Origin: Jeotgalibaca porci
Lineage (GTDB): Bacteria > Bacillota > Bacilli > Lactobacillales > Aerococcaceae
Assembly: GCF_011299095.1 (NCBI RefSeq)
Contig: NZ_CP049889.1
Coordinates: forward strand, 2,026,501 to 2,090,500
DNA: 64,000 nt
Direction of reading: 5' to 3'
The notes under the pieces: generated by a model
Seen by the model: only the letters and a program-made list of their open reading frames with translations
What the model was told of the DNA's origin: nothing
Database searches by the model: none
Position numbers and translations under genes: made by a program
Part shown: one piece after another, positions 54,424 to 64,000 of the stretch
Numbering within the stretch: position 1 is the stretch's first letter
How the letters are laid out: every line of letters starts with the position of its first letter

Positions 54424-56075
54424 TGAAACTTTCGGCAGAAACACGCACGGAAAATATAGACTGGCTCCAGAATAATCAGTTAGATTTACTTGTTATTGGT
54501 GGGGGCATTACTGGGGCAGGTATCGCCCTACATGCCAGTGCGAAGAAGATGGCAGTCGGATTGATTGAAATGCAGGACTTCGCGGCAGGTACTTCCAGTC
54601 GCTCAACGAAGCTTGTTCATGGTGGTCTCCGTTACTTGAAAAATTTTGAAGTTGAGTTAGTAGCAAATGTTGCACGTGAGCGGGCCATCATTCATCACAA
54701 TGCGCCGCATATCGTCCAACCCCGCAAAATGCTATTGCCCGTTTATGATGAGCAAGATGCTTCGTTCACAGATTTTTCAGCGGAAATTGCTCTGCAGTTA
54801 TACGATCAGTTAGGAGAAGTGAGTGAAGAATGGCGTTATTCGCTTATAACTAAAGAAGAAGTACGTGAGGAAGCGCCGGGTATCAAAGAAGAAGGATTGC
54901 TAAAAGGCGGGCTATATTTAGACTATTTGAATGATGATGCACGCTTGACTATTAGCATTTTGAAAACGGCTCATCAACAGGGTGCTAAAATTACGAACTA
55001 TGTCAAAGCGGTAGGTTATCTCTATGACGAAGAAAATAGAATTAATGGTGTTGAAGTGGCAGACAAAGAAACGGGAGAGACGTTCTCAGTTTATGCTCGC
55101 GTAGTTGTTAATGCAACAGGTCCTTGGTCAGACGAAACCCGACACATGCAGAAGAATCGCCAAGAGAGCCGGATGTTACCGACGAAAGGCGTTCATTTTG
55201 TGGTCGATCATAGTCGCCTGCCCGTTAAGCGAACCATTTATACGGACACAGGGCTACAGGATCACCGGATGCTATTCATTATTCCCCGTAATGGTAAGAC
55301 CTACTTTGGTACGACAGATACACCTTATGAAGGAGACCTTGTTGATCCGAAAATTACCCAAGAGGATGTTACCTATCTTTTAGAGGCAATAAATATACGT
55401 TTCCCAGGTGCGAACCTCACGCTTGCTGATATTGAAACAGGCTGGTCGGGTCTACGTCCCCTCATTCAACCGGAAGATGCTAAAGATCCTTCTGACATTT
55501 CCCGCGAGCATGAGATTTTTATATCTGAAGAAGGACTTGTGACAATTGGCGGTGGGAAGTTGACGGATTACCGATTAATGGCTGAGGATACGCTTAAAAC
55601 GATTGAAAGTCTCTTAGATAAGAAGTTTTTGGAAGTAGATACAGCTACAATTCACTTATCAGGTGGTGAAATTAAAGCAGGGTATACATTTAACGACTAC
55701 TGTGAGCCAGCTATTAAAATAGGGGTTGCAGCAGGGCTCAGCGAGACGGATGCACGAACGTTGATTGATTGGTACGGGACTGATTTTGAAAGCGTCCTGG
55801 AAGGGTTGGATGCGGTCAAAAAGAGCCGGTTACCTGTGAAAGATGCTTTGTCTTTGCAGTATGCCATGCAGTATGAAATGGCACTAAACTTGGAAGACTA
55901 TTTCTTGAGAAGAGTAGAGACGTTGCTGTTTGACTATAATCGGATGCGCGCATTATTGATGCCAGCATTGGAACAAATGGCCGCTCACTATCAATGGGGT
56001 GAAGAGAAACAACAAAAAGAGAAAGAAAAACTGATTTCTGCAATGGAACGGGCGCATTTGACAGACTTAAGATAG
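54423..56075 (+). CDS. glpD: Glycerol-3-phosphate dehydrogenase/oxidase (FAD)
   Basis: 550 residues. Oxidises glycerol 3-phosphate to dihydroxyacetone phosphate at the membrane. The FAD motif is LLVIGGGITGAGIALHASAKKMAVGLIE, followed by SRSTKLVHGGLRYLKNFE. Lactic acid bacteria often have GlpO oxidases of about 600 residues with a roughly 50-residue insertion that make hydrogen peroxide; the length here lacks that insertion and is nearer B. subtilis GlpD (555). The start codon overlaps the glpK stop (TAATGA). Electron acceptor not certain. Confidence 0.9.
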
Positions 56076-56085
56076 GAGTGAAAAG

Positions 56086-56805
56086 ATGGATTCTCGGATG
56101 ATGACAGAATTACTTGGTGAATTTATAGGTACAATGATTTTAGTCCTGTTAGGAGATGGCGTTGTAGCGGGAAATGTCTTGAAGAAAACGAAATCTGAAG
56201 GAACCGGCTGGCTGCTTATTACGTTCGGATGGGGCTTAGCCGTTACCATTGCTGTGTTCGCTTCGGGTTATTTATCGCCAGCGCATTTGAATCCTGCTGT
56301 AACGTTGGGTATGGCAATCGCTGGTGAGACGCCGTGGTCAGCAGTTGTTCCCTATATCCTTTCTCAAATCGCTGGAGGTATTGCGGGTGCTATCTTAGTC
56401 TGGTTGCACTACAAACCGCATTTCAATGAAACAAAAGATTCTGAACTTATCTTGGCTGTCTTTGCAACTGGACCGGCAATTCGTGATACAATATCGAATT
56501 TAATTAGCGAAATTATTGGCACGATGATTCTCGTGTTTGGTCTCTTGGCTTTTGGTCGGGCGACATTTGCAGACAGTTTAAATCCGATTGTTGTCGGAAT
56601 GCTGATTGTATCAATCGGGATGTCTTTAGGTGGAACGACGGGATATGCAATCAATCCAGCTCGTGACCTTGGGCCAAGAATTGCCCATCAGATTTTACCT
56701 ATTTCAAATAAAGGAGACTCGGATTGGGGTTACGCTTGGATTCCGTTTATAGGTCCCTTAATTGGTGGAGCTCTTGCTGCTGTATTGTATTTATTAATAC
56801 CTTAA
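56086..56805 (+). CDS. glpF: Glycerol uptake facilitator (aquaglyceroporin)
   Basis: 239 residues, six membrane helices and two half helices with the NPA motifs HLNPAVTLG and INPARDLGPR. The D after the second NPAR is typical of glycerol-permeating members. ATG after TAGGAGTG, 10 nt past glpD. Last gene of the operon. Imports glycerol by facilitated diffusion. Confidence 0.93.
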   Translation: MDSRMMTELLGEFIGTMILVLLGDGVVAGNVLKKTKSEGTGWLLITFGWGLAVTIAVFASGYLSPAHLNPAVTLGMAIAGETPWSAVVPYILSQIAGGIAGAILVWLHYKPHFNETKDSELILAVFATGPAIRDTISNLISEIIGTMILVFGLLAFGRATFADSLNPIVVGMLIVSIGMSLGGTTGYAINPARDLGPRIAHQILPISNKGDSDWGYAWIPFIGPLIGGALAAVLYLLIP

Positions 56806-56815
56806 GAAAGTAAAG

Positions 56816-56858
56816 AGACTCGCTCAGACATATTTTTAGTCTGAGTGAGTCTATTTTA
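56816..56858 (+). terminator. Terminator of glp operon
   Basis: AGACTCGCTCAGAC (56816-56829) with GTCTGAGTGAGTCT (56839-56852), 14-bp stem with a single G-T pair, T-rich tail. Confidence 0.85.
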
Positions 56859-56974
56859 ATTGGATACTATGCTCGGAACATTTCACAAGATAGTACTATT
56901 TGGAACTGTTTTTTTCCTTTAACATTCCAAGTCTGATAAAATGAGAAGTAGGATTAATTTATGGAGGGTGAAGG

Positions 56975-57541
56975 ATGGACAAAAAGGAGAGTAAGTTAGC
57001 AATTTATTGGACATTGGTAAAATCGACATTCATTTTAAGTGCATTCACAATCGGAGGCGGGTATGTTATTGTTCCGCTCATGCAAAAAAAGTTTGTGGAA
57101 GAGCTGAATTGGATCGATTCCGAAGAGATGCTTGATTTGGTAGCCTTGGGACAATCCATGCCAGGTGCATTAGCGGTTAACACATCGATATTGATTGGTT
57201 ACCGGATTGCGGGTGTAACCGGAGCATTGATAACATTGTTGGGGACGGTCAGTCCACCACTCATTATTATCACAATCATATCTTATTTTTATATGTCGTT
57301 TAGAAATAATCCGATTGTGGACGCTTTAATGCTCGGGATGCAAGTCGGAGTAGTGGCAGTTATTCTGAATGTCGTATTTAATATGGTGAAAGATGTTCTC
57401 AAAAGAAAAGACAATGTGAATATTCTTATTCTAGTGGGTGCCTTTATTGCTGCCTTTGTGTTTGATGTGAATGTTATTGCTATTATATTTGTGGCTGGAA
57501 TACTAGGATTTATCAATAATCGTATGAAAGGAGAAGTATAA
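56975..57541 (+). CDS. Short-chain chromate transporter subunit 1
   Basis: 188 residues with about six membrane helices. The CHR-family signature FTIGGGYVIVPLMQKKFVEE is near residue 23, and LVALGQSMPGALAVNTSILIGYRIAGVTGAL follows. Short-chain CHR proteins come as adjacent pairs that work as a heterodimer; the partner is next. RBS GGAGGGTGAAGG. May export chromate or a related anion; the real physiological substrate is unproven. Confidence 0.88.
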   Translation: MDKKESKLAIYWTLVKSTFILSAFTIGGGYVIVPLMQKKFVEELNWIDSEEMLDLVALGQSMPGALAVNTSILIGYRIAGVTGALITLLGTVSPPLIIITIISYFYMSFRNNPIVDALMLGMQVGVVAVILNVVFNMVKDVLKRKDNVNILILVGAFIAAFVFDVNVIAIIFVAGILGFINNRMKGEV

Positions 57542-57542
57542 C

Positions 57543-58112
57543 ATGCTGTTACTAGAATTATTTTGGTCTTTTTTTAAGATTGGTCTATTCACGATTGGCG
57601 GCGGGTATGCTTCGTTACCTTTAATCGAAAATGAAATTGTGAATGCTAAAGCCTGGATTACAGTACAAGAATATACAGATATTATTACTATTTCTCAAAT
57701 CTCACCCGGTCCTATTGCGATTAACTCAGCGACCTTTGTAGGTACGAAGGTTGGTGGCTTCATTGGTGCCGTGATTGCGACATTAGGCGTTGTAGCGCCA
57801 TCCGTGATTATTGCGTTAATATTGGCGAGAATGTATTACAAATATCGCAGTGTGGATACGATGCAAGGAGTACTGGCTGGACTGAGACCCGCAGTTGTGG
57901 CTTTAATCGCTTCTGCAGGAGCAGCCCTGCTGGTCACTGCGCTTTTCCAAACAGGTGGCTTCCAAATCGCAGGGTTCGAAGTAAATGTGATTGCTGTTAT
58001 TATGCTGATAATTGCCTTGTTTGCATTGCGGAAATATAAGGTGGATGCGATGCTTGTTATCTTTATATGTGGTGTGAGTGCTATTTTATTATCATTTCTA
58101 GGAATCATGTAG
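57543..58112 (+). CDS. Short-chain chromate transporter subunit 2
   Basis: 189 residues, about six helices. Signature LFTIGGGYASLPLIENEIV, then ITISQISPGPIAINSATFVGTKVGGFIGA. Starts 1 nt after subunit 1, so translation is coupled. It is closely followed by the C39-like and glutathione reductase genes, giving a four-gene cluster that may respond to oxidative or metal stress. Confidence 0.88.
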   Translation: MLLLELFWSFFKIGLFTIGGGYASLPLIENEIVNAKAWITVQEYTDIITISQISPGPIAINSATFVGTKVGGFIGAVIATLGVVAPSVIIALILARMYYKYRSVDTMQGVLAGLRPAVVALIASAGAALLVTALFQTGGFQIAGFEVNVIAVIMLIIALFALRKYKVDAMLVIFICGVSAILLSFLGIM

Positions 58113-58122
58113 GAGGAATTCT

Positions 58123-58656
58123 ATGAGTGACGTGCCCACTAAATGGCTTGGTTTACCACCAGCCCGTTTTATGAAATACAAAAACTGGATTAACAAGGAA
58201 AGACCAGGCATATGCGGCACTTATTGCGCATCTGTTCTTGTCCATGATGCTATTTATCAAAGAACCAAACACTCACTTCCCAAAAAAGTCTTATTAAATG
58301 GGATGCGTGTGGTTGTTGATGATGTCATGCCGTATCGAGGGACATTTTATTGGGATTTGGCACATGGTATCAGAAGAATGCTGAGTCATTCAAAAATCTG
58401 GCGTGTAAAGACGGGAATTCTCACAGAACGGATTGTTCCCGAAATCCTGAGCAGTGAGAATCCACGACCAATCATCGTCGGGACGACACGCTATCTAAAT
58501 AGTAAATACAAGAATCATTGGCTCGTCGTCTATGGCTATGGATACAACGAAGCGGGGAAATTATTTTACCGTGGTTATGATAATCATGGGCGTTATAAAA
58601 CGATTATTCCAGCCTCACAGACAATGTGCTGTGTCTGGTTGGAAGATAGACTATAG
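58123..58656 (+). CDS. C39-like cysteine peptidase-fold protein
   Basis: 177 residues. Candidate catalytic residues: Cys31 in [12 protein letters not shown], His132 in [12 protein letters not shown], Asp153 in GYDNHGRYK, the order of papain-like C39 domains. No signal peptide or transporter fusion is present, so it is cytosolic. The oxyanion Gln usually just before the Cys is not evident, so catalysis is doubtful. It sits 10 nt after the chromate transporter gene and 11 nt before gor. Function unknown. Confidence 0.65.
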   Translation: MSDVPTKWLGLPPARFMKYKNWINKERPGICGTYCASVLVHDAIYQRTKHSLPKKVLLNGMRVVVDDVMPYRGTFYWDLAHGIRRMLSHSKIWRVKTGILTERIVPEILSSENPRPIIVGTTRYLNSKYKNHWLVVYGYGYNEAGKLFYRGYDNHGRYKTIIPASQTMCCVWLEDRL

Positions 58657-58667
58657 GAGGAATAAAA

Positions 58668-60017
58668 GTGAGAGAATTCGATTTTATTGCAATTGGTGGC
58701 GGTAGTGGTGGAATTGCTACGATGAACCGTGCATCAGAATACGGTGCAAAAACAGCTGTTATCGAAAGCAACTTATTAGGAGGAACATGTGTCAATATTG
58801 GTTGTGTTCCGAAGAAAATTATGTGGTATGCAGCGGAAGTTAAAGATGCAATTACAAAATATGGGCCGGATTATGGTTTTACAAGCAGCCAAACGGAATT
58901 TGATTTTGATACATTATTAAAGAATCGTGAAGCGTATATCGAAAGATCGCGAAATAGCTATGATGCTGGTTTCGAAAGACGGGGCGTTGAAGTAATTAAC
59001 GGACATGCGAAGTTTATTGATAATCAAACTGTTGAAGTTAATGGCGAACAAATTCGTTCGAAACATATTCTGATTGCCACTGGTGCAAGACCAGTCTATC
59101 CGGATATACCAGGCAAAGAACTAGGTGAAACGTCAGATGACTTCTTCGAATGGACAGAGCTACCTAAAAAAGTAGCAGTTGTTGGAGCAGGGTATATTGC
59201 TGTTGAATTGGCCGGAGTCATGAAAACATTGGGTGTGGATGTTCATTTATTCACGCGCCAAGATCGTCCGCTGCGTTCTTACGACGAAACAATCATCAAT
59301 GTATTAGTTGAAGAGATGAAAAAAGATGGCCCAATCTTACATCCATTCTCGGTGCCAAAAGCAGCGGAGAAGAATGAGGATGGGACGATTACCTTACATT
59401 TTGAAAATGACTATTCAGACGATTTTGACAAAGTTATTTGGGCAGTGGGCCGTGAAGCGAATATCGACAGTATTAATTTAGAAGCGGCCGGTGTACGTGT
59501 GAACCAAGCTGGCTTTATCCAAGTTGACGACTACCAAAATACAAGTGCAGATAACATTTATGCAGTAGGAGATGCGACTGGAAAAACAATGCTGACACCT
59601 GTTGCGATTGCAGCGGGAAGAAGATTGTCAGAGCGTCTGTTTAATAATAAACCGAATGAAAAGTTGAACTACGATAATATTCCAACGGTCATTTTCTCTC
59701 ATCCACCGATTGGGACAGTTGGTTTGAGTGAAGTAGAGGCAATTGCGAAACACGGTGAAGAGAATATTAAGACGTATACTTCTACATTTGGTTCGATGTA
59801 TACAGCCGTTACAGCTCATCGTCAGACTGTGAAGATGAAGCTAGTTTGCCAAGGTCCAGACGAGAAAGTTGTAGGACTCCACGGGATTGGTTTTGGGGTT
59901 GATGAAATGATTCAAGGATTCGCTGTTGCCATTAAGATGGGTGCAACGAAAGAAGATTTTGATAATACGGTAGCCATCCATCCAACGGGTGCAGAAGAAT
60001 TCGTAACAATGCGTTAA
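58668..60017 (+). CDS. gor: Glutathione-disulfide reductase
   Basis: 449 residues, FAD/NADPH flavoprotein. The redox disulfide is Cys41-Cys46 in [17 protein letters not shown], the FAD motif is [17 protein letters not shown], the NADPH motif [17 protein letters not shown] and the C-terminal active His in [17 protein letters not shown] start after TAGGAGGA. Keeps glutathione (or a related thiol) reduced. Last gene of the chromate/C39/gor cluster. Confidence 0.93.
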   Translation: MREFDFIAIGGGSGGIATMNRASEYGAKTAVIESNLLGGTCVNIGCVPKKIMWYAAEVKDAITKYGPDYGFTSSQTEFDFDTLLKNREAYIERSRNSYDAGFERRGVEVINGHAKFIDNQTVEVNGEQIRSKHILIATGARPVYPDIPGKELGETSDDFFEWTELPKKVAVVGAGYIAVELAGVMKTLGVDVHLFTRQDRPLRSYDETIINVLVEEMKKDGPILHPFSVPKAAEKNEDGTITLHFENDYSDDFDKVIWAVGREANIDSINLEAAGVRVNQAGFIQVDDYQNTSADNIYAVGDATGKTMLTPVAIAAGRRLSERLFNNKPNEKLNYDNIPTVIFSHPPIGTVGLSEVEAIAKHGEENIKTYTSTFGSMYTAVTAHRQTVKMKLVCQGPDEKVVGLHGIGFGVDEMIQGFAVAIKMGATKEDFDNTVAIHPTGAEEFVTMR

Positions 60018-60030
60018 TACGTAAATAATA

Positions 60031-60127
60031 AAACCAAGGAGCAGGGGATAGACCCTCAGCACCTTGGTTTTTTTATGTGAGCGATTTTAAACCAAAAACA
60101 GACTGGAACAAATGTCCCAGTCTGTTA
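60031..60127. terminator. Two convergent terminators
   Basis: AAACCAAGG / CCTTGGTTT with T run (60031-60074) serves gor. AACAGACTGG / CCCAGTCTGTT (60097-60127) serves the minus-strand ATPase gene. Confidence 0.8.
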
Positions 60128-60140
60128 GTGACTTACTTAA

Positions 60141-62801
60141 TTATTTTTTACCCATTGCACGTTGTACAGCTTTAACTAATTCAACAATTGGAACAATCGC
60201 AAATGCAGAACCAACGGAAACTGCCCATTGTAGTCCAGTCAATTGAGAAACTCCGAAGAATGTGCTCAAGCCAGGTGTTAAGATAACACCTAACAATAGT
60301 ACAGCAGATAGGATTGTTGCGTAAACCAATGTCTTGTTACTGAATACGCCAACTTGGAAGATAGACTTGTAAACAGACTTAGAGTTGTACGCGTGGAACA
60401 ATTGAATCATACCCAATGTGATAAATGCCATTGTTTCAGCGTCCATATGAGCTAATTCGCCCGTATGACCCATCATTGGGTTGGAAGAACCCCACCAGTA
60501 AACGAATAGAGTGATTGCACCTTCAAGGATACCTTGATAGATAATCGCGCCACCAACACCATTTGAGAAGAAGTTAGAGCTACGTCCACGAGGTTTTTGT
60601 TCCATGATATCAGCTTCAGCATCTTCAAGACCTAGAGCGATAGCAGGGAATGTATCAGTAACCAAGTTAATCCATAGAATATGAACAGGCTCTAGGATTG
60701 TCCAACCTAGGAAAGTAGCAACGAATAGAGATAGAACCTCACCCAAGTTAGCAGATAGTAAGAACTGAACTGCTTTTTGGATGTTAGCAAAGACTTTACG
60801 TCCTTCTTCAACCGCAACAACGATTGTTTGGAAGTTGTCGTCAGCAAGTACCATGTCAGAAGCACCTTTAGATACTTCAGTACCAGTGATACCCATACCA
60901 ACACCGATGTCAGCTGTCTTCAATGAAGGAGCATCGTTAACACCGTCACCAGTCATGGAAACAACTTTACCATGGTTTTGCCATGCTTTAACGATACGAA
61001 CTTTATGTTCAGGAGATACACGTGCGTATACAGAGTATTTCTCAACGTTACGTGCAAATTCTTCGTCAGTTTGTTCGTTTAATTCAGCACCTGTAAGAAC
61101 AGCGCCTTTTTGACCATTTTCGATAATACCAAGACGAAGCGCGATTGCTTCAGCAGTATCTCTGTGGTCACCAGTGATCATGATTGTACGGATACCAGCA
61201 CCTTTAGCAGTTGCAATAGCAGCAGCAGCTTCTGGACGCTCAGGGTCGATCATACCGATCAATCCAGCATAAGTCATATCAAACTCAACCGTTTCAGATG
61301 ACATTGTAGCAGGAACTTCATCAATAAATTTGTATGCCATTGCCAATACACGTAGAGCTTGAACAGCTAGACTGTGGTTAGCAGAAAGAATGTTTTCACG
61401 AATTGCATCAGTCATTGGTAGAACTTCACCGTTCATATCAATTGTAGTTGCACGTTTCAACAACTCATCAGGCGCACCTTTTGTAGCAACTAGGTAACGT
61501 CCGTCAGCAAGTTTATGGATTGTAGACATCAATTTACGATCTGATTCAAATGGAACCTCAGCAACACGTGGCTCTTTTGCAAGATCCGCTTTTAGGTTCA
61601 TACCTTTATCAAGACCGTATTGAACCATTGCAGTTTCAGTTGGGTCACCGATTAGAGTGCCATCGCTACTGATTTCAGTATCGTTAGCAAAGTTCATAAC
61701 TTTCATAACTGGTAAGTCCAAAGCGATTGCTGCATCAGCATCATGAATTTCACCGTTGTAGAAAACTTTCTCAACAGTCATTTGGTTCATTGTTAATGTA
61801 CCCGTTTTATCAGAACAGATTACTTCAGTACCACCAAGTGTTTCAACAGCTGGAAGTTTACGAACTAAAGCGTTTCTCTTAGCCATTTTTTGTGTACCAA
61901 GAGCTAGAATGATTGTTGTAATAGCTGGCAATCCTTCAGGAATAGCAGCAACTGCAACAGAGATAGAAGTAAGTAACATTTCTAACCAGTCACGGCCGTT
62001 TAGTAATCCCACAACGAACATAATTGCTGCAACAGCAAGAATTAAGATTGTTAGAGATTTACCTAATTGGTCTTGGTTCTCTTGAAGAGGTGTTTTTGTT
62101 TCTTCAGCGTTAGCCAACATGTTAGCGATGTGACCAACTTCTGTATTCATACCCGTTCCAACAACAACACCCGCTGCACGTCCGTAAGTTACGTTTGTAC
62201 TTGAGAATGCCATGTTCAAGCGGTCACCGATACCAGCATCAGCATCGATATCAACAAGCTCTTTCTCTACAGGAACAGATTCACCTGTAAGAGCAGCTTC
62301 TTCAATCTTAAGGGAGTTTGATTCAATCAAACGTAGGTCAGCAGGGACAACGTCACCAGCTTCTAGTAATACGATATCACCAGGAACGATTTCGTCACTA
62401 CGAACAGTAACAACTTCGCCATCACGCTTTACGCGAGCCATAGGAGATGCCATTTGTCTCAAAGCCGCAATTGCTTCTTCAGCTTTAGATTCTTGATAAA
62501 CACCAAGAACAGCATTCAAAACAACTACCATTAAAATAATAATTGCGTCAGAAATTTCACCAAGAACGCCAGAGATTAAAGCAGCTGCTAATAGGACTAC
62601 GATCATAAAATCTTTGAATTGATCCATGAACTTAGCAAGGAGTGATTTTTGTTCTCCCTCCTCTAAAGCGTTAGGACCGTATTCTTCAGCCCGTTTTTTT
62701 GCTTCTGCACTCGTAAGACCTGTTGCTGTTGAGTCTAGTTTTGATAAGACTGTTTCAGCATTTTGAGCGAAGAAAGCTTCACGTAATTGTTCTTTTGCCA
62801 C
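60141..62801 (-). CDS. P-type cation ATPase, Ca2+/Mn2+ type
   Basis: 886 residues, P2-type. The phosphorylation motif is VICSDKTGTLTMN, the actuator TGES is in EEAALTGESVPVEKEL, and the hinge is VSMTGDGVNDAPSLKTADIGVGMG. About ten membrane helices; the M4 motif AAIPEGLP matches calcium pumps. GTG start at 62801 (MAKEQLREAFFAQNAE) after GAGAGGGG is preferred over the longer open frame. A yybP-ykoY riboswitch in the leader points to manganese control, as for related lactococcal and streptococcal pumps. Confidence 0.92.
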   Translation of the reverse strand: MAKEQLREAFFAQNAETVLSKLDSTATGLTSAEAKKRAEEYGPNALEEGEQKSLLAKFMDQFKDFMIVVLLAAALISGVLGEISDAIIILMVVVLNAVLGVYQESKAEEAIAALRQMASPMARVKRDGEVVTVRSDEIVPGDIVLLEAGDVVPADLRLIESNSLKIEEAALTGESVPVEKELVDIDADAGIGDRLNMAFSSTNVTYGRAAGVVVGTGMNTEVGHIANMLANAEETKTPLQENQDQLGKSLTILILAVAAIMFVVGLLNGRDWLEMLLTSISVAVAAIPEGLPAITTIILALGTQKMAKRNALVRKLPAVETLGGTEVICSDKTGTLTMNQMTVEKVFYNGEIHDADAAIALDLPVMKVMNFANDTEISSDGTLIGDPTETAMVQYGLDKGMNLKADLAKEPRVAEVPFESDRKLMSTIHKLADGRYLVATKGAPDELLKRATTIDMNGEVLPMTDAIRENILSANHSLAVQALRVLAMAYKFIDEVPATMSSETVEFDMTYAGLIGMIDPERPEAAAAIATAKGAGIRTIMITGDHRDTAEAIALRLGIIENGQKGAVLTGAELNEQTDEEFARNVEKYSVYARVSPEHKVRIVKAWQNHGKVVSMTGDGVNDAPSLKTADIGVGMGITGTEVSKGASDMVLADDNFQTIVVAVEEGRKVFANIQKAVQFLLSANLGEVLSLFVATFLGWTILEPVHILWINLVTDTFPAIALGLEDAEADIMEQKPRGRSSNFFSNGVGGAIIYQGILEGAITLFVYWWGSSNPMMGHTGELAHMDAETMAFITLGMIQLFHAYNSKSVYKSIFQVGVFSNKTLVYATILSAVLLLGVILTPGLSTFFGVSQLTGLQWAVSVGSAFAIVPIVELVKAVQRAMGKK

Positions 62802-62844
62802 AATTTTTCCCCTCTCTAAAACTATATATTTTGTGCTAGATATG

Positions 62845-63003
62845 AAAAAAGACCTATGCATTTCAAGACAAACCTCTATAAGTAGAAAGTTTTCCTGTAT
62901 GCATAAGTCTCACTATTTAAGATAACACCAGCAGAATAGTGAAACTTCTACTTATTGTTGATGCTACCACAGCCGGAGCTGCTAGTTACTCCCCTATGGA
63001 GAT
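62845..63003 (-). promoter_or_regulatory. yybP-ykoY manganese riboswitch
   Basis: On the minus strand: AGGGGAGTAAC, then GCTGTGGTAGCATCAACA, then GAGACTTATGCAT, and finally ATGCATAGGTC followed by TTTTTT. The last arm pairs with GACTTATGCAT to form a terminator-like switch. The conserved GGGGAGUA and CAUCAAC elements fit the yybP-ykoY family. High manganese would allow pump expression. Confidence 0.8.
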
Positions 63004-63071
63004 ATTCGAATCTAACACTTCTTACAGTATAAGGCTAAATATGCTAATTATCAAGCAAAAACTTGAAATGA

Positions 63072-64000
63072 TTAAAAATATTGGATGAATGCCATAATAA
63101 TGTAATTAATTAAGAATAGAATAGTTGAACCCCATAGGATAGGGTGAATTTCTTTCGCTTTACCCAACGTAACTTTCACGATTACAAAGAAGATGAAGCC
63201 AGCTGCGATACCTGTTGAAATGTTGTACGTCAATCCCATAAACACAGAAGCAAAGAAAGCAGGGATTGCTTCTTCTAAATCAGTCCAATTGATATCTTTA
63301 AATGAACCCATCATCAAAACACCCACAATGATAAGGGAAGGAGCAGTAGCTGCTGCCGGAACAACTCCAATAAGTGGAGCGAAGAATGCACTAACTACGA
63401 ATAGAATAGCAACGACTACAGCTGTCAAACCAGTACGACCACCAGAACCGATTCCTGCTGCACTCTCAACGAAAGTAGTTGTATTGGAAGTTCCGAAAAT
63501 AGCACCAAAGATTGTTCCGATTGAATCTGCGAAAAGAGCTTTATCCATTTTAGAATTAAAACCTTTTCCTTCTTCCAAAGCTTTTTCATCTTCGGCTGAG
63601 AAGATACCTGTACGACGACCCGTACCCATAAATGTTCCAATTGTATCAAATGTATCGGATAGACTGAAAGCAAAAATTGTCATTAAAACCAGTGGAAGGC
63701 GAGAAGTATCAGTGAATAATGATAATAGTCCTTCGCTTCCGAATGCTGCACCAAATGTGACACCTAGCTCATCAATTGCAGATCCTAATGTGTTAGCTGC
63801 AAGGATTTCAGGTGAAACTTGTACAACTCCCATTGGAATTCCTACAAGAGTAGTAGCAATAATACCAATCATGATGGCACCACGTACATTTTTGATCATT
63901 AAGATAATCGTTAGAATAACACCGAACAATGCTAATAAAGAAGCAGGTTGCGTAAAGTTAACTAGTGCCGGAACGATTCCGCCGCTTGTAATAACAGTAC
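63072..64000 (-). CDS. NCS2-family purine permease, 5' end outside window
   Basis: The frame is open to the window edge, about 309 residues of a usual 430-480. AzgA-type (adenine/guanine/hypoxanthine) signatures: VITSGGIVPALVNFTQPASLLALFG, FSLSDTFDTIGTFMGTGRRTGIF and GTSNTTTFVESAAGIGSGGRTGL. Multiple membrane helices; ends FIQYF. Probably a PbuG/PbuO-like proton-coupled purine importer. The first possible internal start at 63929 is not the true start because the conserved sequence continues upstream. Confidence 0.9.
   Translation of the reverse strand, partial: TVITSGGIVPALVNFTQPASLLALFGVILTIILMIKNVRGAIMIGIIATTLVGIPMGVVQVSPEILAANTLGSAIDELGVTFGAAFGSEGLLSLFTDTSRLPLVLMTIFAFSLSDTFDTIGTFMGTGRRTGIFSAEDEKALEEGKGFNSKMDKALFADSIGTIFGAIFGTSNTTTFVESAAGIGSGGRTGLTAVVVAILFVVSAFFAPLIGVVPAAATAPSLIIVGVLMMGSFKDINWTDLEEAIPAFFASVFMGLTYNISTGIAAGFIFFVIVKVTLGKAKEIHPILWGSTILFLINYIIMAFIQYF

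Overview
The window is low-GC Firmicute DNA and looks like a Lactobacillales chromosome (Carnobacteriaceae, Aerococcaceae or Enterococcaceae relatives). The grounds are strong AGGAGG ribosome sites, a cre box, B. subtilis-type LexA and BceR sites, a yybP-ykoY riboswitch, and housekeeping genes (pyc, split glycine decarboxylase, glpK-glpD-glpF, gor, NCS2 permease). The species cannot be named from sequence alone. Housekeeping DNA lies at about 1-8.5 kb and 49-64 kb. Between them is a roughly 40 kb accessory island of nested mobile elements.

Left flank (1-8.5 kb): 3'-truncated pyruvate carboxylase on the minus strand, then divergent gcvT-gcvH-gcvPA-gcvPB, a structured non-coding stretch, a TIM-barrel protein and a DUF1801 protein.

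Island part 1 (8.6-30.7 kb): a decayed HigBA-like toxin-antitoxin pair, then a putative Tn554-like element of about 16 kb (9.47-25.43 kb) bounded by similar palindromic sites. Its cargo is a lincosamide nucleotidyltransferase gene behind an attenuator, a complete Bce-type two-component/ABC module, and a TetR-controlled operon pairing an EstT-like alpha/beta hydrolase with a macrolide phosphotransferase. Its mobility module has four genes: two clear tyrosine recombinases, one large degenerate one, and a coiled-coil protein. After it come plasmid/ICE-type genes (topB, a RadC-like protein, DUF6075), a LexA-controlled but broken yolD-umuC remnant, and an IS256-family remnant.

Island part 2 (30.9-36.7 kb): an Msr(C)-like ABC-F gene translationally coupled to a Mef-like efflux gene, behind a macrolide-type leader peptide and terminator; a pC194-type cat gene with its leader and attenuation hairpin; and an intact IS1380-family element with a 6-bp target duplication.

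Island part 3 (36.9-48.9 kb) is the most unusual region. A 183-residue, catalytic-domain-only tyrosine recombinase sits at one end and faces away from about twelve small gene units. The units are separated by same-orientation palindromic repeats. Nine boundaries carry a terminator-like hairpin joined to a 30-bp dif/lox-like site (T1). Several carry a second 34-36-bp palindrome (T2), alone or about 8-14 bp after T1. A related site lies beside the integrase start. Cargo is typical of cassettes: toxin-antitoxin, immunity-like protein, NUDIX, methyltransferase, PadR/DUF2812, XRE/membrane pair and tiny membrane proteins. The platform is bracketed by a decayed and an intact copy of a serine-resolvase region. 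I interpret it as an integron-like or pdif-like cassette array in a Gram-positive genome.

Right flank (49-64 kb): a YtrA-type GntR regulator with an ABC transporter, a VOC protein, glpK-glpD-glpF, a split chromate transporter with a C39-like protein and glutathione reductase, a P-type cation ATPase behind a manganese riboswitch, and the 3' part of a purine permease gene.
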